64,000 nucleotides of DNA from Clostridiales bacterium (GTDB taxonomy: Bacteria > Bacillota > Clostridia > Christensenellales > Aristaeellaceae): the NCBI GenBank assembly GCA_015056415.1, contig SVGJ01000002.1, positions 55,474 through 119,473 of the forward strand, given 5' to 3'. Shown here piece after piece: positions 1 through 8,796 of the stretch (the first letter of the stretch is position 1; the number at the start of each line of letters is the position of its first letter). The notes beneath the pieces are model-generated. The model ran no database searches. It was not told the origin of the DNA and was given only the letters and a program-made list of their open reading frames with translations. A program made the translations under genes and the position numbers.

Positions 1-63
1 AATGCGGAGGGCGTTCATGACCTTCCGCACGGCACGCTTGGTCTTTTTCAGCATACTGCTCAT
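1..63 (-). CDS. Unknown protein, N-terminal 21 residues only
   Basis: A minus-strand reading frame starts at an ATG 13 bases after the stop codon of the SGNH-like gene and runs off the left edge. The visible part is lysine- and arginine-rich (it begins MSSMLKKTKRAV). The close spacing suggests it is the last visible member of the acyltransferase operon. Too little is present to name a family. A purine-rich GAAAGAG stretch upstream could serve as a weak ribosome site. Confidence 0.45.
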   Translation of the reverse strand, partial: MSSMLKKTKRAVRKVMNALRI

Positions 64-76
64 ATCATTCACTCTT

Positions 77-1156
77 TCAGTCGTTATTCTTCTCAAAGGC
101 GTCCAGCTGCTTCTTCCGCCAGGCGTCATAGGCCTTCATATCCTTGTCCCACTGCTCGTAGCCCTCCTGGCCGGCGCGGTTGGGGATATCGTAATGCTGC
201 TGGATGTACTCCGCCAGATAACGGGAAACGACCACGCCGCCCCAGTAGTTGCAGTGATTCCACTCGCGCATATGCTGGGCGGGATCAAAGCCCATCTCGT
301 CGTAGCAGTAGAGCATATTCAGGCAATCGTAGCCCTTGCTTTCCACATAATCAGTGACCCAGTTGAAATACCGCTGGTCGTCCTCCAGGTCACGGCCCTG
401 CTCCTCGCCCACGGGATAATAGGGGATCACCGTGAACAGCAGCTGGGTGCCGGTGCGCTCGCACAGGGCCATGAGCCGGTCGATGTACTCCACGGCGTAG
501 GCTTTGGGCTTCTTCATGTCGGCGGAGTCGATGGGCACAAACTGCTCAAAGGACTGCTCCGCCATGGAGAATTCCTGCGCGGCGCCCTTGGTCACAGTGT
601 TGGGCGTGGTGAAATCAGCCTGTTTCAGCGCATCCCAGCGGGAATGGAAGGAGAAGAAGGGGAAGATGAAATTGCCCCACTCGCCCGCGGGGAGCGTTTC
701 ATAGATCGCCTTGAGGCGGTTGAGCGAGAAAAAGCGCATATTATCCAGCGACTGGTGCTTGAAGGACGTGCTGCCCTGCAGCCTGTCCCTCAGATAGATG
801 TAGTACAGATCGCACACGATCAGCTTGGGCCTGGCGACCTCGATGGCCTCGCGGGCGTAGTGATACGTGATGCCGAAGGGCTGACCGACCTGTGCATAAT
901 TGTAGGAGGCCAGGCCGTGGCTTTCCCACATTTCCATGGGGTAAACGCCGCTGACCACGTGGCTGGTGCCAACGAAGACCACATCGTACTTCGCGTCCTT
1001 ATCATAAATGGAGATCACATTGCCGGAGCCGGCCTTCTCCATAAACACATCGCCCAGGGAAACCACCAGCAGCGCCACAACGCACAGAAAGGCCACGCAG
1101 CTCAGGAGCCACTTCACGTTCTTGCGCCTGCAGGATACTGTTTGCTTGTTTTCCAT
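77..1156 (-). CDS. SGNH-hydrolase-like (DltD/AlgX-type) partner of MBOAT acyltransferase
   Basis: A 359-residue protein with an N-terminal membrane anchor (about residues 18-38, WLLSCVAFLCVVALLVV) followed by an extracytoplasmic domain. Residues VVFVGTSHV resemble the block I GxSH/GDS motif seen in DltD and other SGNH-like proteins that work with MBOAT acyltransferases. A late NHCNYWG stretch could supply the block V histidine. The start chosen is the ATG that follows AGGAGG by seven bases; an in-frame ATG seven codons earlier overlaps the MBOAT stop but lacks a ribosome site. Its place directly after the MBOAT gene supports a role in transferring or trimming acyl groups on a surface glycan. 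The substrate cannot be read from the sequence. Confidence 0.75.
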   Translation of the reverse strand: MENKQTVSCRRKNVKWLLSCVAFLCVVALLVVSLGDVFMEKAGSGNVISIYDKDAKYDVVFVGTSHVVSGVYPMEMWESHGLASYNYAQVGQPFGITYHYAREAIEVARPKLIVCDLYYIYLRDRLQGSTSFKHQSLDNMRFFSLNRLKAIYETLPAGEWGNFIFPFFSFHSRWDALKQADFTTPNTVTKGAAQEFSMAEQSFEQFVPIDSADMKKPKAYAVEYIDRLMALCERTGTQLLFTVIPYYPVGEEQGRDLEDDQRYFNWVTDYVESKGYDCLNMLYCYDEMGFDPAQHMREWNHCNYWGGVVVSRYLAEYIQQHYDIPNRAGQEGYEQWDKDMKAYDAWRKKQLDAFEKNND

Positions 1157-1176
1157 GTTGTTATCCTCCTGCATCA

Positions 1177-2661
1177 TCAGAACTGGAAGTAGATGAAGGA
1201 CGCCGCGTCATAGCCCGTGCCGTACATGCCGAAGATCAGGATGCTGAAGATCAGCAGCAGATACACAGTCCAGCGGAACAATACGCCCTGCTTGAGCAGC
1301 TCGCCAATCAGATCCTTGCCGGAGGCCTTTGCCAGGCTGACGCCCAGCACCACCAGCAGGGAAACGATCATCACGGTCATGTCCGCACCGGAAAGGCCCA
1401 GCTTGAGCAGCGTGCCGTTGAACAGCGTCCAGGGCTGAAGGTTAGTAACGATGCCCTTGAGCACGTCGAAGGCCTGGCCGATGCTGGCGGCACGGAAGAA
1501 CACCCAGGTGATGGTGACCAGCACAAAGGTGAACAGGATCCGCAGCACACGGTTGCCGAAGCTTTCCGGATCGCAGTGCAGGGCCTTGCAGATCTTCATG
1601 CGCAGGGGCTTCAGGCTGTTGCCGATCACCTGGAACAGGCCGTTCAGACCGCCCCAGACCACATAGGTCCAGTTGGCGCCGTGCCACAGGCCGCTGACCA
1701 GAAACACGATCATCGTGTTCAGGTGCTTGCGTACCTTGCCCTTGCGGCTGCCGCCCAGGGGGATGTAGAGGTAATCACGGAACCAGCTGGACAGGGAGAT
1801 GTGCCAGCGGCGCCAGAAATCCGTGATGGACACGGCGAAATAAGGCGTGTTGAAGTTCTGGATCATGTCGAAGCCCAGCACGCGGCCGCAGCCCACCGCC
1901 ATGTAGGAATAGCTGGCGAAATCGCAGTAGATCTGGAAGGAATAGCACAGGGCCGCCACCAGCAGCACCAGGCCGGAATACTTGGTATGGGCGCCGTAGA
2001 CCGTATTCACCAGCAGGGCGGCGCGGTCGGCGATCATCAGCTTCAGGAAGGAGCCCCAGCAGAATTCCACAAGGCCGCGGCGGACGCGCTCCACATCGAA
2101 GGCGCGGGGGGCCTTGATCTGCGGCAGCAGGCCGGTGGCGCGGCCGATGGGGCCGGAGGCCAGCTGCGGGAAGAAGGAAACAAACAGACCATAGTTGATG
2201 ATGTTCTTTTCCGCCCTGATCTTCTGGCGGTACACATCGATCACATAACCCACAGCCTGGAAAATGTAGAAGGAGATGCCGATGGGCATGATGATGTTGA
2301 GGAACGTGGAGCCTTCCTTTGCGCCGCCGGTCAGGCGGAGGATGTTCTCCATCAGGAAGTTGGTGTACTTGAAGAAGCACAGCAGCAGCATATTGATAAC
2401 CACCGCCAGGGCGACCCACTTCTTCAGCGGCGCCTTGTTTTCGGCGCCGCTTCGGTCAACGTGGCGCTGGATCATCAGGCCGCAGCCCCAGGTCGTCAGG
2501 GTGACGCCCGCCAGCAGCGCCGTGTAAGCAATGTTGTAGCAGCCGTAAAAGAAATAGCTGGCAGCCAGCAGCCACAGGTTGCGCGCACGCTTGGGCAGAA
2601 CGTAATACACCAGCGCCGTCACCACAAAAAACGCCAGGTACTGAATCGAGTTGAACAGCAT
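1177..2661 (-). CDS. MBOAT-family membrane-bound O-acyltransferase (AlgI/DltB type)
   Basis: A 494-residue polytopic membrane protein. It carries the AlgI-type signature WRRWHISLSSWFRDYLYIPL at about residues 283-302 and the invariant MBOAT histidine in GLWHGANWTY (His327). Family members move acyl groups across the membrane onto extracellular polysaccharide or teichoic acid. The next gene is an SGNH-like protein and the previous one a CMP-sugar synthetase. The operon therefore probably O-acylates a surface glycan containing a CMP-activated sugar (inference). A weak AAGGAC ribosome site precedes the start. Length is normal for the family. Confidence 0.9.
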   Translation of the reverse strand: MLFNSIQYLAFFVVTALVYYVLPKRARNLWLLAASYFFYGCYNIAYTALLAGVTLTTWGCGLMIQRHVDRSGAENKAPLKKWVALAVVINMLLLCFFKYTNFLMENILRLTGGAKEGSTFLNIIMPIGISFYIFQAVGYVIDVYRQKIRAEKNIINYGLFVSFFPQLASGPIGRATGLLPQIKAPRAFDVERVRRGLVEFCWGSFLKLMIADRAALLVNTVYGAHTKYSGLVLLVAALCYSFQIYCDFASYSYMAVGCGRVLGFDMIQNFNTPYFAVSITDFWRRWHISLSSWFRDYLYIPLGGSRKGKVRKHLNTMIVFLVSGLWHGANWTYVVWGGLNGLFQVIGNSLKPLRMKICKALHCDPESFGNRVLRILFTFVLVTITWVFFRAASIGQAFDVLKGIVTNLQPWTLFNGTLLKLGLSGADMTVMIVSLLVVLGVSLAKASGKDLIGELLKQGVLFRWTVYLLLIFSILIFGMYGTGYDAASFIYFQF

Positions 2662-2685
2662 AGGATCCGTCCTTTATACAATATG

Positions 2686-3414
2686 TTACTTGCTTTCCAG
2701 GTCCAGGTAGCGCACGCCGCGGGTCACACGGGTACGGCGGGCCTCCATGATGCCCTCGGCGATGTTCCAGTCCTCCTCATTGTCCAGGTCGACGGTCTCG
2801 TCCTTGGGGATGGAGAACAGGCCGATATTGCCCTTCTTGCCGCCGAAGACGGGGCACTCGCCGCTTTCCTGCATACGAATGAAGGCCTCGCGCTTCCAGG
2901 CGGTCAGAGCCCAGGCCACGCCGCTGATGGGAGCCAGGCGCTGGCTCTGGATCATCTCGTTGGTGTCAAAGTTCAGGGGCTTGCCCTCATAGAAGCACCA
3001 GGTCTGGATGTCCTGCACGGACATGACCACGTCATACTCGTTCTCCTGCACGAAGGCCACGAAGCGGTCCATGGTCTCCTTGCGCAGGGCGGGAGAGGTG
3101 GAGTTGATCATGATCACATAGTCGCACTCGTGCTTCTTGAGGAACTCGTAGGTGAAATCACGGTTGGTGGCGGTATCGATGGCCAGCTCCGGCGGGCGGC
3201 GGTGGAACCTGGCGCCCATGGTCTCCACGATGCGGCCCAGCTCCTCGCTCTCGGTATTGACCCAGATGCTCTCAAAGCCGTTGGACTGCAGCGCCAGGTC
3301 GATGGGGTACTGGATGAGGGGCTTATCGTACAGGTAGCGGATATTCTTCTTGGGGATGCGCTTGGAGCCCAGGCGGGCGGGGATCATGGCGATGAGCTTG
3401 TAGTTGTGACTCAC
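2686..3414 (-). CDS. Acylneuraminate (CMP-sugar) cytidylyltransferase family protein
   Basis: A 242-residue protein. The N-terminus MIPARLGSKRIPKKN is the nucleotide-binding signature of the NeuA/PseF/LegF/KdsB group, which makes CMP-activated acid sugars from CTP. It is first in the minus-strand operon leading into the MBOAT gene. The start is GTG, eight bases after AGGAGG. The exact sugar (neuraminic, pseudaminic, legionaminic or other) cannot be told, and no sugar synthase (NeuB-like) is in the window. Expression is likely driven by the promoter 118 bases upstream. Confidence 0.85.
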   Translation of the reverse strand: MSHNYKLIAMIPARLGSKRIPKKNIRYLYDKPLIQYPIDLALQSNGFESIWVNTESEELGRIVETMGARFHRRPPELAIDTATNRDFTYEFLKKHECDYVIMINSTSPALRKETMDRFVAFVQENEYDVVMSVQDIQTWCFYEGKPLNFDTNEMIQSQRLAPISGVAWALTAWKREAFIRMQESGECPVFGGKKGNIGLFSIPKDETVDLDNEEDWNIAEGIMEARRTRVTRGVRYLDLESK

Positions 3415-3531
3415 GGGGACTTCCTCCTTTTGCCTTCGTAGCTTGTCCGGCGAATGTGCGCCGGGGGATCAGCGCCGTAATCGGCAGCGTGTTGCGCGTC
3501 GGGAGCCTGCATCGCAGACTTATACAGTATT

Positions 3532-3560
3532 AGTATATCACAAAAGCCCTGCCTGTACAA
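3532..3560 (-). promoter_or_regulatory. Sigma-A promoter for the cytidylyltransferase-MBOAT operon
   Basis: Read on minus: TTGTAC, a 17-base spacer, TATACT. The start codon lies about 118 bases downstream. It is back-to-back with the rfbA promoter in a 319-bp divergent gap that holds no gene. Confidence 0.7.
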
Positions 3561-3622
3561 CCGTTTCCGCCCCGCTGTGACACGGTATCGCAGAAATATT
3601 TCCGCTCCGCCGTCCGGCGGAC

Positions 3623-3652
3623 TTGCCCTGAATGACGGTATTCTGTTATAAT
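3623..3652 (+). promoter_or_regulatory. Sigma-A promoter for rfbAC
   Basis: TTGCCC, an 18-base spacer, perfect TATAAT. The rfbA start codon is about 80 bases downstream, after a GGAGAGGAG ribosome site. Confidence 0.7.
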
Positions 3653-3733
3653 AGATAATAACGCAGCTGTGCCCTGAGGGAATGCCCGGGCGCGGCGCAG
3701 CGGGAGAAAGCACATAAGGAGAGGAGAACGGCT

Positions 3734-4621
3734 ATGAAAGGAATCATTCTTGCCGGCGGCGCCGGAACGCGCCTGTATCCCCTGACGCTGATCACCAGCA
3801 AGCAGCTTCTGCCTGTTTATGATAAGCCCATGATCTATTATCCCCTCAGTACGCTGATGCTGGCGGGTATCAAGGACATCCTGATCATTTCCACCCCCGA
3901 GGACACGCCCCGCTTTCAGCACCTGCTGGGCGACGGCAGCCACTTCGGCGTGAACCTCAGCTACACCGTGCAGCCCTCCCCCGACGGACTGGCCCAGGCC
4001 TTCCTGCTGGGCGAGGAGTTCATCGGCGACGACGCCTGCGCCATGGTGCTGGGCGACAATATCTTCTATGGCAACGGCTTTTCGCGCATCCTGCGCGCGG
4101 CGGTGGAAAACGCCGAAAAGAACGCCCGCGCCACCGTCTTCGGCTATTACGTCACCGATCCGGAGCGCTTCGGCGTGGTGGAGTTCGACCAGAACGGCCG
4201 GGTGATCTCCGTGGAGGAAAAGCCCAAGGTCCCCAAGAGCAATTATGCCGTCACCGGCCTGTACTTCTACCCCAAGGGCGTCAGCACCATGGCCGGCGAG
4301 GTAAAGCCCTCCGCCCGGGGCGAACTGGAGATCACCACCCTGAACGAGATGTACCTGCACCAGAACCTGCTGGACGTGCAGCTGCTGGGCCGGGGCTTTG
4401 CCTGGCTGGATACCGGCACCATGGACAGCCTGGTTGAGGCCGCCGATTTTGTGCAGATGGTGGAAAAGCGCCAGGGCATCAAGATCAGCGCGCCGGAGGA
4501 GATCGCCTACAAGAACGGCTGGATCACCAAAGAGAAGCTGGTGGAATCCGCCGAGCGCTACGGCAAGAGCCCCTACGGCGCTCACCTGAAGGCCGTGGCG
4601 GAAGGAAAGGTGCAGTACTGA
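3734..4621 (+). CDS. rfbA: Glucose-1-phosphate thymidylyltransferase
   Basis: A 295-residue enzyme that makes dTDP-glucose from dTTP and glucose-1-phosphate, the first step of dTDP-rhamnose synthesis. The nucleotide-binding motif [11 protein letters not shown] is at residues 8-18, followed by [27 protein letters not shown] near residue 110 and the VEEKP motif also match RmlA. Length is typical. It overlaps the next gene, rfbC, by one base (TGATG), so the two are translationally coupled. Confidence 0.95.
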   Translation: MKGIILAGGAGTRLYPLTLITSKQLLPVYDKPMIYYPLSTLMLAGIKDILIISTPEDTPRFQHLLGDGSHFGVNLSYTVQPSPDGLAQAFLLGEEFIGDDACAMVLGDNIFYGNGFSRILRAAVENAEKNARATVFGYYVTDPERFGVVEFDQNGRVISVEEKPKVPKSNYAVTGLYFYPKGVSTMAGEVKPSARGELEITTLNEMYLHQNLLDVQLLGRGFAWLDTGTMDSLVEAADFVQMVEKRQGIKISAPEEIAYKNGWITKEKLVESAERYGKSPYGAHLKAVAEGKVQY

Positions 4622-5181
4622 TGAAGCGGATCGATACCAAGCTGCCCGGCGTGTGCATCATCGAGCCTGTGGTGCACGGCGATCATCGCGGCTATTTCAT
4701 GGAGACCTACTCCACCAAGGCCTTTGCCGACATCGGCATCGATACGGTATTCGTGCAGGACAACCAGTCCTTCTCCTCCCAGAAGGGCATCCTGCGGGGC
4801 ATCCACTTCCAGAATGATCCCATGGCCCAGGCCAAGCTGGTGCGCGTCACGAAGGGCGCCGTGCTGGACGTAGCTGTGGACCTGCGCAAAGGCAGCCCCA
4901 CCTACAGGCAGTGGGTCGCCGTGGAGCTCACCGCCGATAACAAGCGGATGCTCTTCATCCCCCGGGGCTTCGGCCACGGCTTCGTGACCCTGACGGAAAA
5001 CGTGGAATTCTGCTACAAGGTCGATAACCTCTACTCCAAGGAGTGCGACCGCGGCATCCGCTACAACGACCCCTCCATCGGCGTGGACTGGGGCGAGGTC
5101 AACGAGGCGCTTCTTTCCCAGAAGGATACCACCGGCCCCATGCTGGACGACAGCGACTGCAATTTTATGTACGAGGAGTGA
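4621..5181 (+). CDS. rfbC: dTDP-4-dehydrorhamnose 3,5-epimerase
   Basis: A 186-residue cupin-fold epimerase. It has the RmlC signatures HGDHRGYFME near the N-terminus, RGIHFQ (catalytic His), and FIPRGFGHGFVTL. It acts on dTDP-4-keto-6-deoxyglucose. The start codon overlaps the rfbA stop. In most rhamnose operons the reductase rfbD would follow; here the next 350 bases hold only nested palindromes, then rfbB. Confidence 0.95.
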   Translation: MKRIDTKLPGVCIIEPVVHGDHRGYFMETYSTKAFADIGIDTVFVQDNQSFSSQKGILRGIHFQNDPMAQAKLVRVTKGAVLDVAVDLRKGSPTYRQWVAVELTADNKRMLFIPRGFGHGFVTLTENVEFCYKVDNLYSKECDRGIRYNDPSIGVDWGEVNEALLSQKDTTGPMLDDSDCNFMYEE

Positions 5182-5511
5182 GGCAGGGGCGCTGCCCCTG
5201 CACCCCTCCCAAGGGCGCTGCCCTTGGGAATCCCGCTTAAGGGCTTTCAGCCCTTAAGAATCCCTTTTTGCGGGAGCGAAGGGGGATCGCTCATAGCAGG
5301 GGTCACGGCGCACGGAGGGTGCGCCGCGACGCGAGTGAGCAGCATTCAGCTTGTGCTCGCACACCAAATAAAAAAGCCGCAGGCTCTGCGTCGCGGCGCG
5401 ACCGTATTCGCGGCGCGACCCCTGCTGTGCTCCAACCAGGCAACACACCCCCGAAAGGGATTCTCAAGGGATGAAATCCCTTGAGCGGAGTCCAGAGGCG
5501 GAGCCTCTGGC
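5182..5511. repeat. Nested palindrome array between rfbC and rfbB
   Basis: This gap has no gene. It holds five perfect hairpins with three-base loops: 5183-5201 (8-bp stem, loop GCT), 5208-5228 (9 bp, GCT), 5236-5258 (10 bp, TTC), 5463-5485 (10 bp, GAA) and 5492-5510 (8 bp, GGA). The third and fourth are related to each other as reverse complements. In the middle, AGCAGGGGTC near 5296 pairs at a distance with GACCCCTGCT near 5425, so the whole block is a large imperfect inverted repeat. A core at 5299-5332 recurs at 43502-43535. It looks like a non-autonomous repeat element; mRNA stabilisation or termination is possible. Confidence 0.75.
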
Positions 5512-5534
5512 ACAGCGTAAGGAGGACATACCCC

Positions 5535-6560
5535 ATGAGCAAGACCATTATCGTGACCGGCGGCGCCGGGTTTATCGGCAGCAATTTTATTTTCCACATG
5601 ATGGAGAAGTATCCGGATTACCGCATTGTGTGCCTGGATAAGCTGACCTACGCCGGCAATCTGAGCACGCTGAAGCCCGTGATGGAGAAGCCGAATTTCC
5701 GGTTTGTGAAGGCGGACATCTGCGACCGGGAGGCGGTGTTCCAGCTCTTTGAGGAGGAGAAGCCGGATATCGTGGTGAATTTCGCCGCGGAGAGCCATGT
5801 GGACCGCTCCATTGAGAACCCCGGCGTGTTCCTGCAGACGAATATCATCGGCACCGCCACGCTGATGGACGCCTGCCGGAAGTACGGTATTGAGCGCTAT
5901 CATCAGGTCTCCACCGATGAGGTCTACGGCGACCTGCCCCTGGACCGGCCGGATCTGTTCTTCACGGAAGAGACGCCCATCCACACCAGCTCGCCCTATT
6001 CCAGCTCCAAGGCGGGGGCGGATCTGCTGGTACTGGCCTATCACCGCACCTTTGGCCTGCCGGTGACCATCAGCCGCTGCTCCAACAACTACGGCCCCTA
6101 TCACTTCCCGGAGAAGCTCATCCCCCTGATGATCGCCAACTGCCTCAACGATAAGCCCCTGCCCGTTTTCGGCACGGGTGAGAATGTGCGCGACTGGCTC
6201 TATGTGACGGATCACTGCAAGGCCATCGATCTGATCATCCACAAGGGCCGCGTGGGCGAGGTGTACAACATCGGCGGACACAATGAGATGGCGAATATCG
6301 ATATTGTGAAGATCATCTGCAGGGAGCTGGGCAAGCCGGAGAGCCTCATTACCTACGTGGGCGATCGCAAAGGGCATGATCTGCGCTACGCCATTGATCC
6401 CACCAAGATCCACACCGAGCTGGGCTGGCTGCCGGAGACCATGTTCAGGGACGGCATCAAGAAGACCATCCAGTGGTATCTGGACAACCGTGAGTGGTGG
6501 GAGACCATCATCTCCGGCGAATATCAGAACTACTACCAGCGGATGTACGGCAACCGGTAA
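5535..6560 (+). CDS. rfbB: dTDP-glucose 4,6-dehydratase
   Basis: A 341-residue short-chain dehydrogenase-fold enzyme that converts dTDP-glucose to dTDP-4-keto-6-deoxyglucose. It shows the NAD motif TGGAGFIGSNF at residues 7-17, the STDEVYGDL block, and the catalytic YSSSKA (Tyr-x3-Lys). The start is the ATG after GGAGGACATACCCC; an open frame extends 54 bases upstream into the palindrome array but has no ribosome site there. It is separated from rfbAC by the repeat block and may have its own transcription signals inside it. Confidence 0.95.
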   Translation: MSKTIIVTGGAGFIGSNFIFHMMEKYPDYRIVCLDKLTYAGNLSTLKPVMEKPNFRFVKADICDREAVFQLFEEEKPDIVVNFAAESHVDRSIENPGVFLQTNIIGTATLMDACRKYGIERYHQVSTDEVYGDLPLDRPDLFFTEETPIHTSSPYSSSKAGADLLVLAYHRTFGLPVTISRCSNNYGPYHFPEKLIPLMIANCLNDKPLPVFGTGENVRDWLYVTDHCKAIDLIIHKGRVGEVYNIGGHNEMANIDIVKIICRELGKPESLITYVGDRKGHDLRYAIDPTKIHTELGWLPETMFRDGIKKTIQWYLDNREWWETIISGEYQNYYQRMYGNR

Positions 6561-6575
6561 CTGAAAACAGCAAAA

Positions 6576-6616
6576 AAGCCCGCCCTTCCTCCTTCAGCAG
6601 GGGGAAGGGCGGGCTT
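6576..6616. terminator. Terminator between convergent rfbB and glmM
   Basis: A perfect 14-bp stem (AAGCCCGCCCTTCC and its complement) with a 13-base loop. On minus it is followed by a run of six T, so it mainly serves glmM. On plus the tail is weaker (GCTTATG). Confidence 0.85.
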
Positions 6617-6629
6617 GCTTATGTCCGGA

Positions 6630-7976
6630 TCATGCCAGGTGGCCCTTGGCTTCGATGACCTTGATCACGCTGTCAACATACTTTTCGCAGATCTCGTCGC
6701 TCTCCGCCTCCACCATGACGCGGATCACGGGCTCGGTGCCGCTCTCGCGCACCAGGATGCGGCCGGTATCGCCCAGCTCCTGGGCGACCTTCGCCACAGC
6801 AGCCTGGACGTCGGGGTCGTTCTGGGCGTCGGGCTTGCTCTTCACGCGGACGTTCTTGAGCACCTGGGGATAGAAGACCAGGGGCGCTGCCAGCTCGCTC
6901 ATGGGCTTTTCCTTGGCCAGCAGGACTTCCATCATCTTCAGGGCGGTCAGAAGACCGTCGCCGGTGGTGGCATACTTGGTAAAGATGATGTGGCCGGACT
7001 GCTCGCCGCCGATGCGGTGGCCGTTGGTCACCATGTTCTCGTAGACGTACTTGTCGCCGACCTTGGTCTTCTCGTACCCGATGCCGACCTTGTCCAGCGC
7101 CTTGTACAGGCCAAAGTTGCTCATGATCGTAGTGACGATCTTGTTGTTGAGCAGCTTGCCGCGCTCCTTCATGTACAGACCGTAGATATACAGGATATGG
7201 TCGCCGGTGATGACATTGCCCTTCTCGTCAACGGCGAGGCAGCGGTCGGCGTCGCCATCGAAGGCGAAGCCAACGTCCAGCTTGTTCTCCACAACGAATT
7301 TCTGCAAATGCTCGATGTGGGTGCTGCCGCAATTGGTATTGATGTTGTAGCCATCGGGCTGGTCATGCATGACGTAGGTCTTGGCGCCCAGGGCGTCGAA
7401 CACGCCCTTGGCGATCTGCCACGCGGCGCCGTTGGCCACGTCCAGGCCCACCTTCACATCCTTGAAGCTGAACTTGGACATGGAGATCAGGTAGCCCACG
7501 TAACGGTTGCGGCCGGCGACATAGTCCACCGTGCGGCCGATCTCATCCCGCTCGGCGATGGGCAGCTCGATCTTGCCATCGATGTAGTCCTCCACCTTGA
7601 GGATGGTCTCCTCGTCCATCTTCTCGCCGCTGCCGTTGAGCAGCTTGATGCCGTTATCGTAGTAAGGGTTGTGGGAGGCGGAGATCATGATTCCGCAGTC
7701 GAAATCATCCACACGGGTGATATAGGCCACCGAGGGCGTGGTGGTCACATGCATGATGTAAGCGTCGGCGCCGCTGGCCATCAGACCGGTGCACAGCGCG
7801 TACTCAAACATATAGGAGCTGCGCCTCGTATCCTTGCCGATGACCACCTTGGCCTTTTTGTCCAGGCGCTTGCCGTAATACCAGCCAAGGAAACGGCCGA
7901 TCTGTACCGCATGCTCAAAGCTCAGGTCTTTATTGGCCTCGCCGCGGAAGCCGTCGGTTCCAAAGTACTTGCCCAC
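6630..7976 (-). CDS. glmM: Phosphoglucosamine mutase
   Basis: A 448-residue alpha-D-phosphohexomutase that interconverts glucosamine-6-phosphate and glucosamine-1-phosphate for peptidoglycan precursors. The catalytic phosphoserine lies in ISASHNPYYDNG (Ser101), the metal loop is FDGDADR, and the phosphate-binding loop is RESGTEPVIRV near the C-terminus. The start is GTG, after an AAAGGAGG ribosome site. It follows nagB by 28 bases on the same strand, so the two probably share a transcript. Both act on glucosamine-6-phosphate, one toward the wall and one toward glycolysis. Confidence 0.95.
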   Translation of the reverse strand: MGKYFGTDGFRGEANKDLSFEHAVQIGRFLGWYYGKRLDKKAKVVIGKDTRRSSYMFEYALCTGLMASGADAYIMHVTTTPSVAYITRVDDFDCGIMISASHNPYYDNGIKLLNGSGEKMDEETILKVEDYIDGKIELPIAERDEIGRTVDYVAGRNRYVGYLISMSKFSFKDVKVGLDVANGAAWQIAKGVFDALGAKTYVMHDQPDGYNINTNCGSTHIEHLQKFVVENKLDVGFAFDGDADRCLAVDEKGNVITGDHILYIYGLYMKERGKLLNNKIVTTIMSNFGLYKALDKVGIGYEKTKVGDKYVYENMVTNGHRIGGEQSGHIIFTKYATTGDGLLTALKMMEVLLAKEKPMSELAAPLVFYPQVLKNVRVKSKPDAQNDPDVQAAVAKVAQELGDTGRILVRESGTEPVIRVMVEAESDEICEKYVDSVIKVIEAKGHLA

Positions 7977-8004
7977 GTTGGTTCCTCCTTTATGAGGGTG
8001 CGCC

Positions 8005-8796
8005 TTACAGGCGTTCCTTCTTTTCGATGTCCAGGAAATACTTGTAGGTATCCACGGTCAATTCGCCGCAGGCTGCCTCATCGCAGGCGATGATGGCGCC
8101 GTTGTGCAGCTGCAGGGCGGAGCAGGTCCACTTGTGGCTGACGTTGCCCTCCACGGTAGCGGCCAGGGCACGGGCCTTGTTGTGGCCGTTGATGAGGATC
8201 AGCACCTCTTTGGAGTCTGTCACGGTACCCACGCCCACAGAAAGGGCCTGGGCAGGCACCGCCTCGGGATCATTGCCGAAGAAGCGGGAGTTGACGATGC
8301 GGGTATCGGTGGTGAGGTTTCTTACGCCCGTGCGGGAGGCAAGGCTGGTGAAGGGCTCGTTGAAGGCGATGTGGCCGTCCACGCCGATACCGCCCATGAA
8401 CAGGTCGACGCCGCCGTAGGAGGCGATCTTCTCCTCGTATCTTATGCACTCGCCCTCGGGATCATCCGTCATGCCGTTGAGGATGTTGATATTCTCCGGC
8501 TTCATATCGACGAGGTGATTGAAGAAGTTCTCGTGCATGAAATACCAGTAGCTCTGGTCGTGCTCCCGGGGCAGGCCGAGGTACTCGTCCATATTGAAGG
8601 TCACCACATTGGCGAAGGAAAGCTCGCCCGCCTGATTCATCCGGGCCAGCTCCTTATACACGCCGATGGGGGAGCTGCCCGTGGGCAGGCCCAGCACAAA
8701 GGGACGATCGGCGCTGTGGCCGTTGATCTTCGCGGCGATATAATCCGCCGCCCATTTGCACATTTTGCTGTAATCTTCCTGAATAACAACTCGCAT
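8005..8796 (-). CDS. nagB: Glucosamine-6-phosphate deaminase
   Basis: A 263-residue enzyme that turns glucosamine-6-phosphate into fructose-6-phosphate and ammonia. It has the substrate loop [12 protein letters not shown], the DEYLGL block, and [12 protein letters not shown] with the catalytic Asp/His. Length is near that of E. coli NagB (266). A GGAGGACTGACCT site precedes the ATG. nagA is not in the window. Upstream lies a 544-bp gap with a possible distant promoter. Confidence 0.95.
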   Translation of the reverse strand: MRVVIQEDYSKMCKWAADYIAAKINGHSADRPFVLGLPTGSSPIGVYKELARMNQAGELSFANVVTFNMDEYLGLPREHDQSYWYFMHENFFNHLVDMKPENINILNGMTDDPEGECIRYEEKIASYGGVDLFMGGIGVDGHIAFNEPFTSLASRTGVRNLTTDTRIVNSRFFGNDPEAVPAQALSVGVGTVTDSKEVLILINGHNKARALAATVEGNVSHKWTCSALQLHNGAIIACDEAACGELTVDTYKYFLDIEKKERL

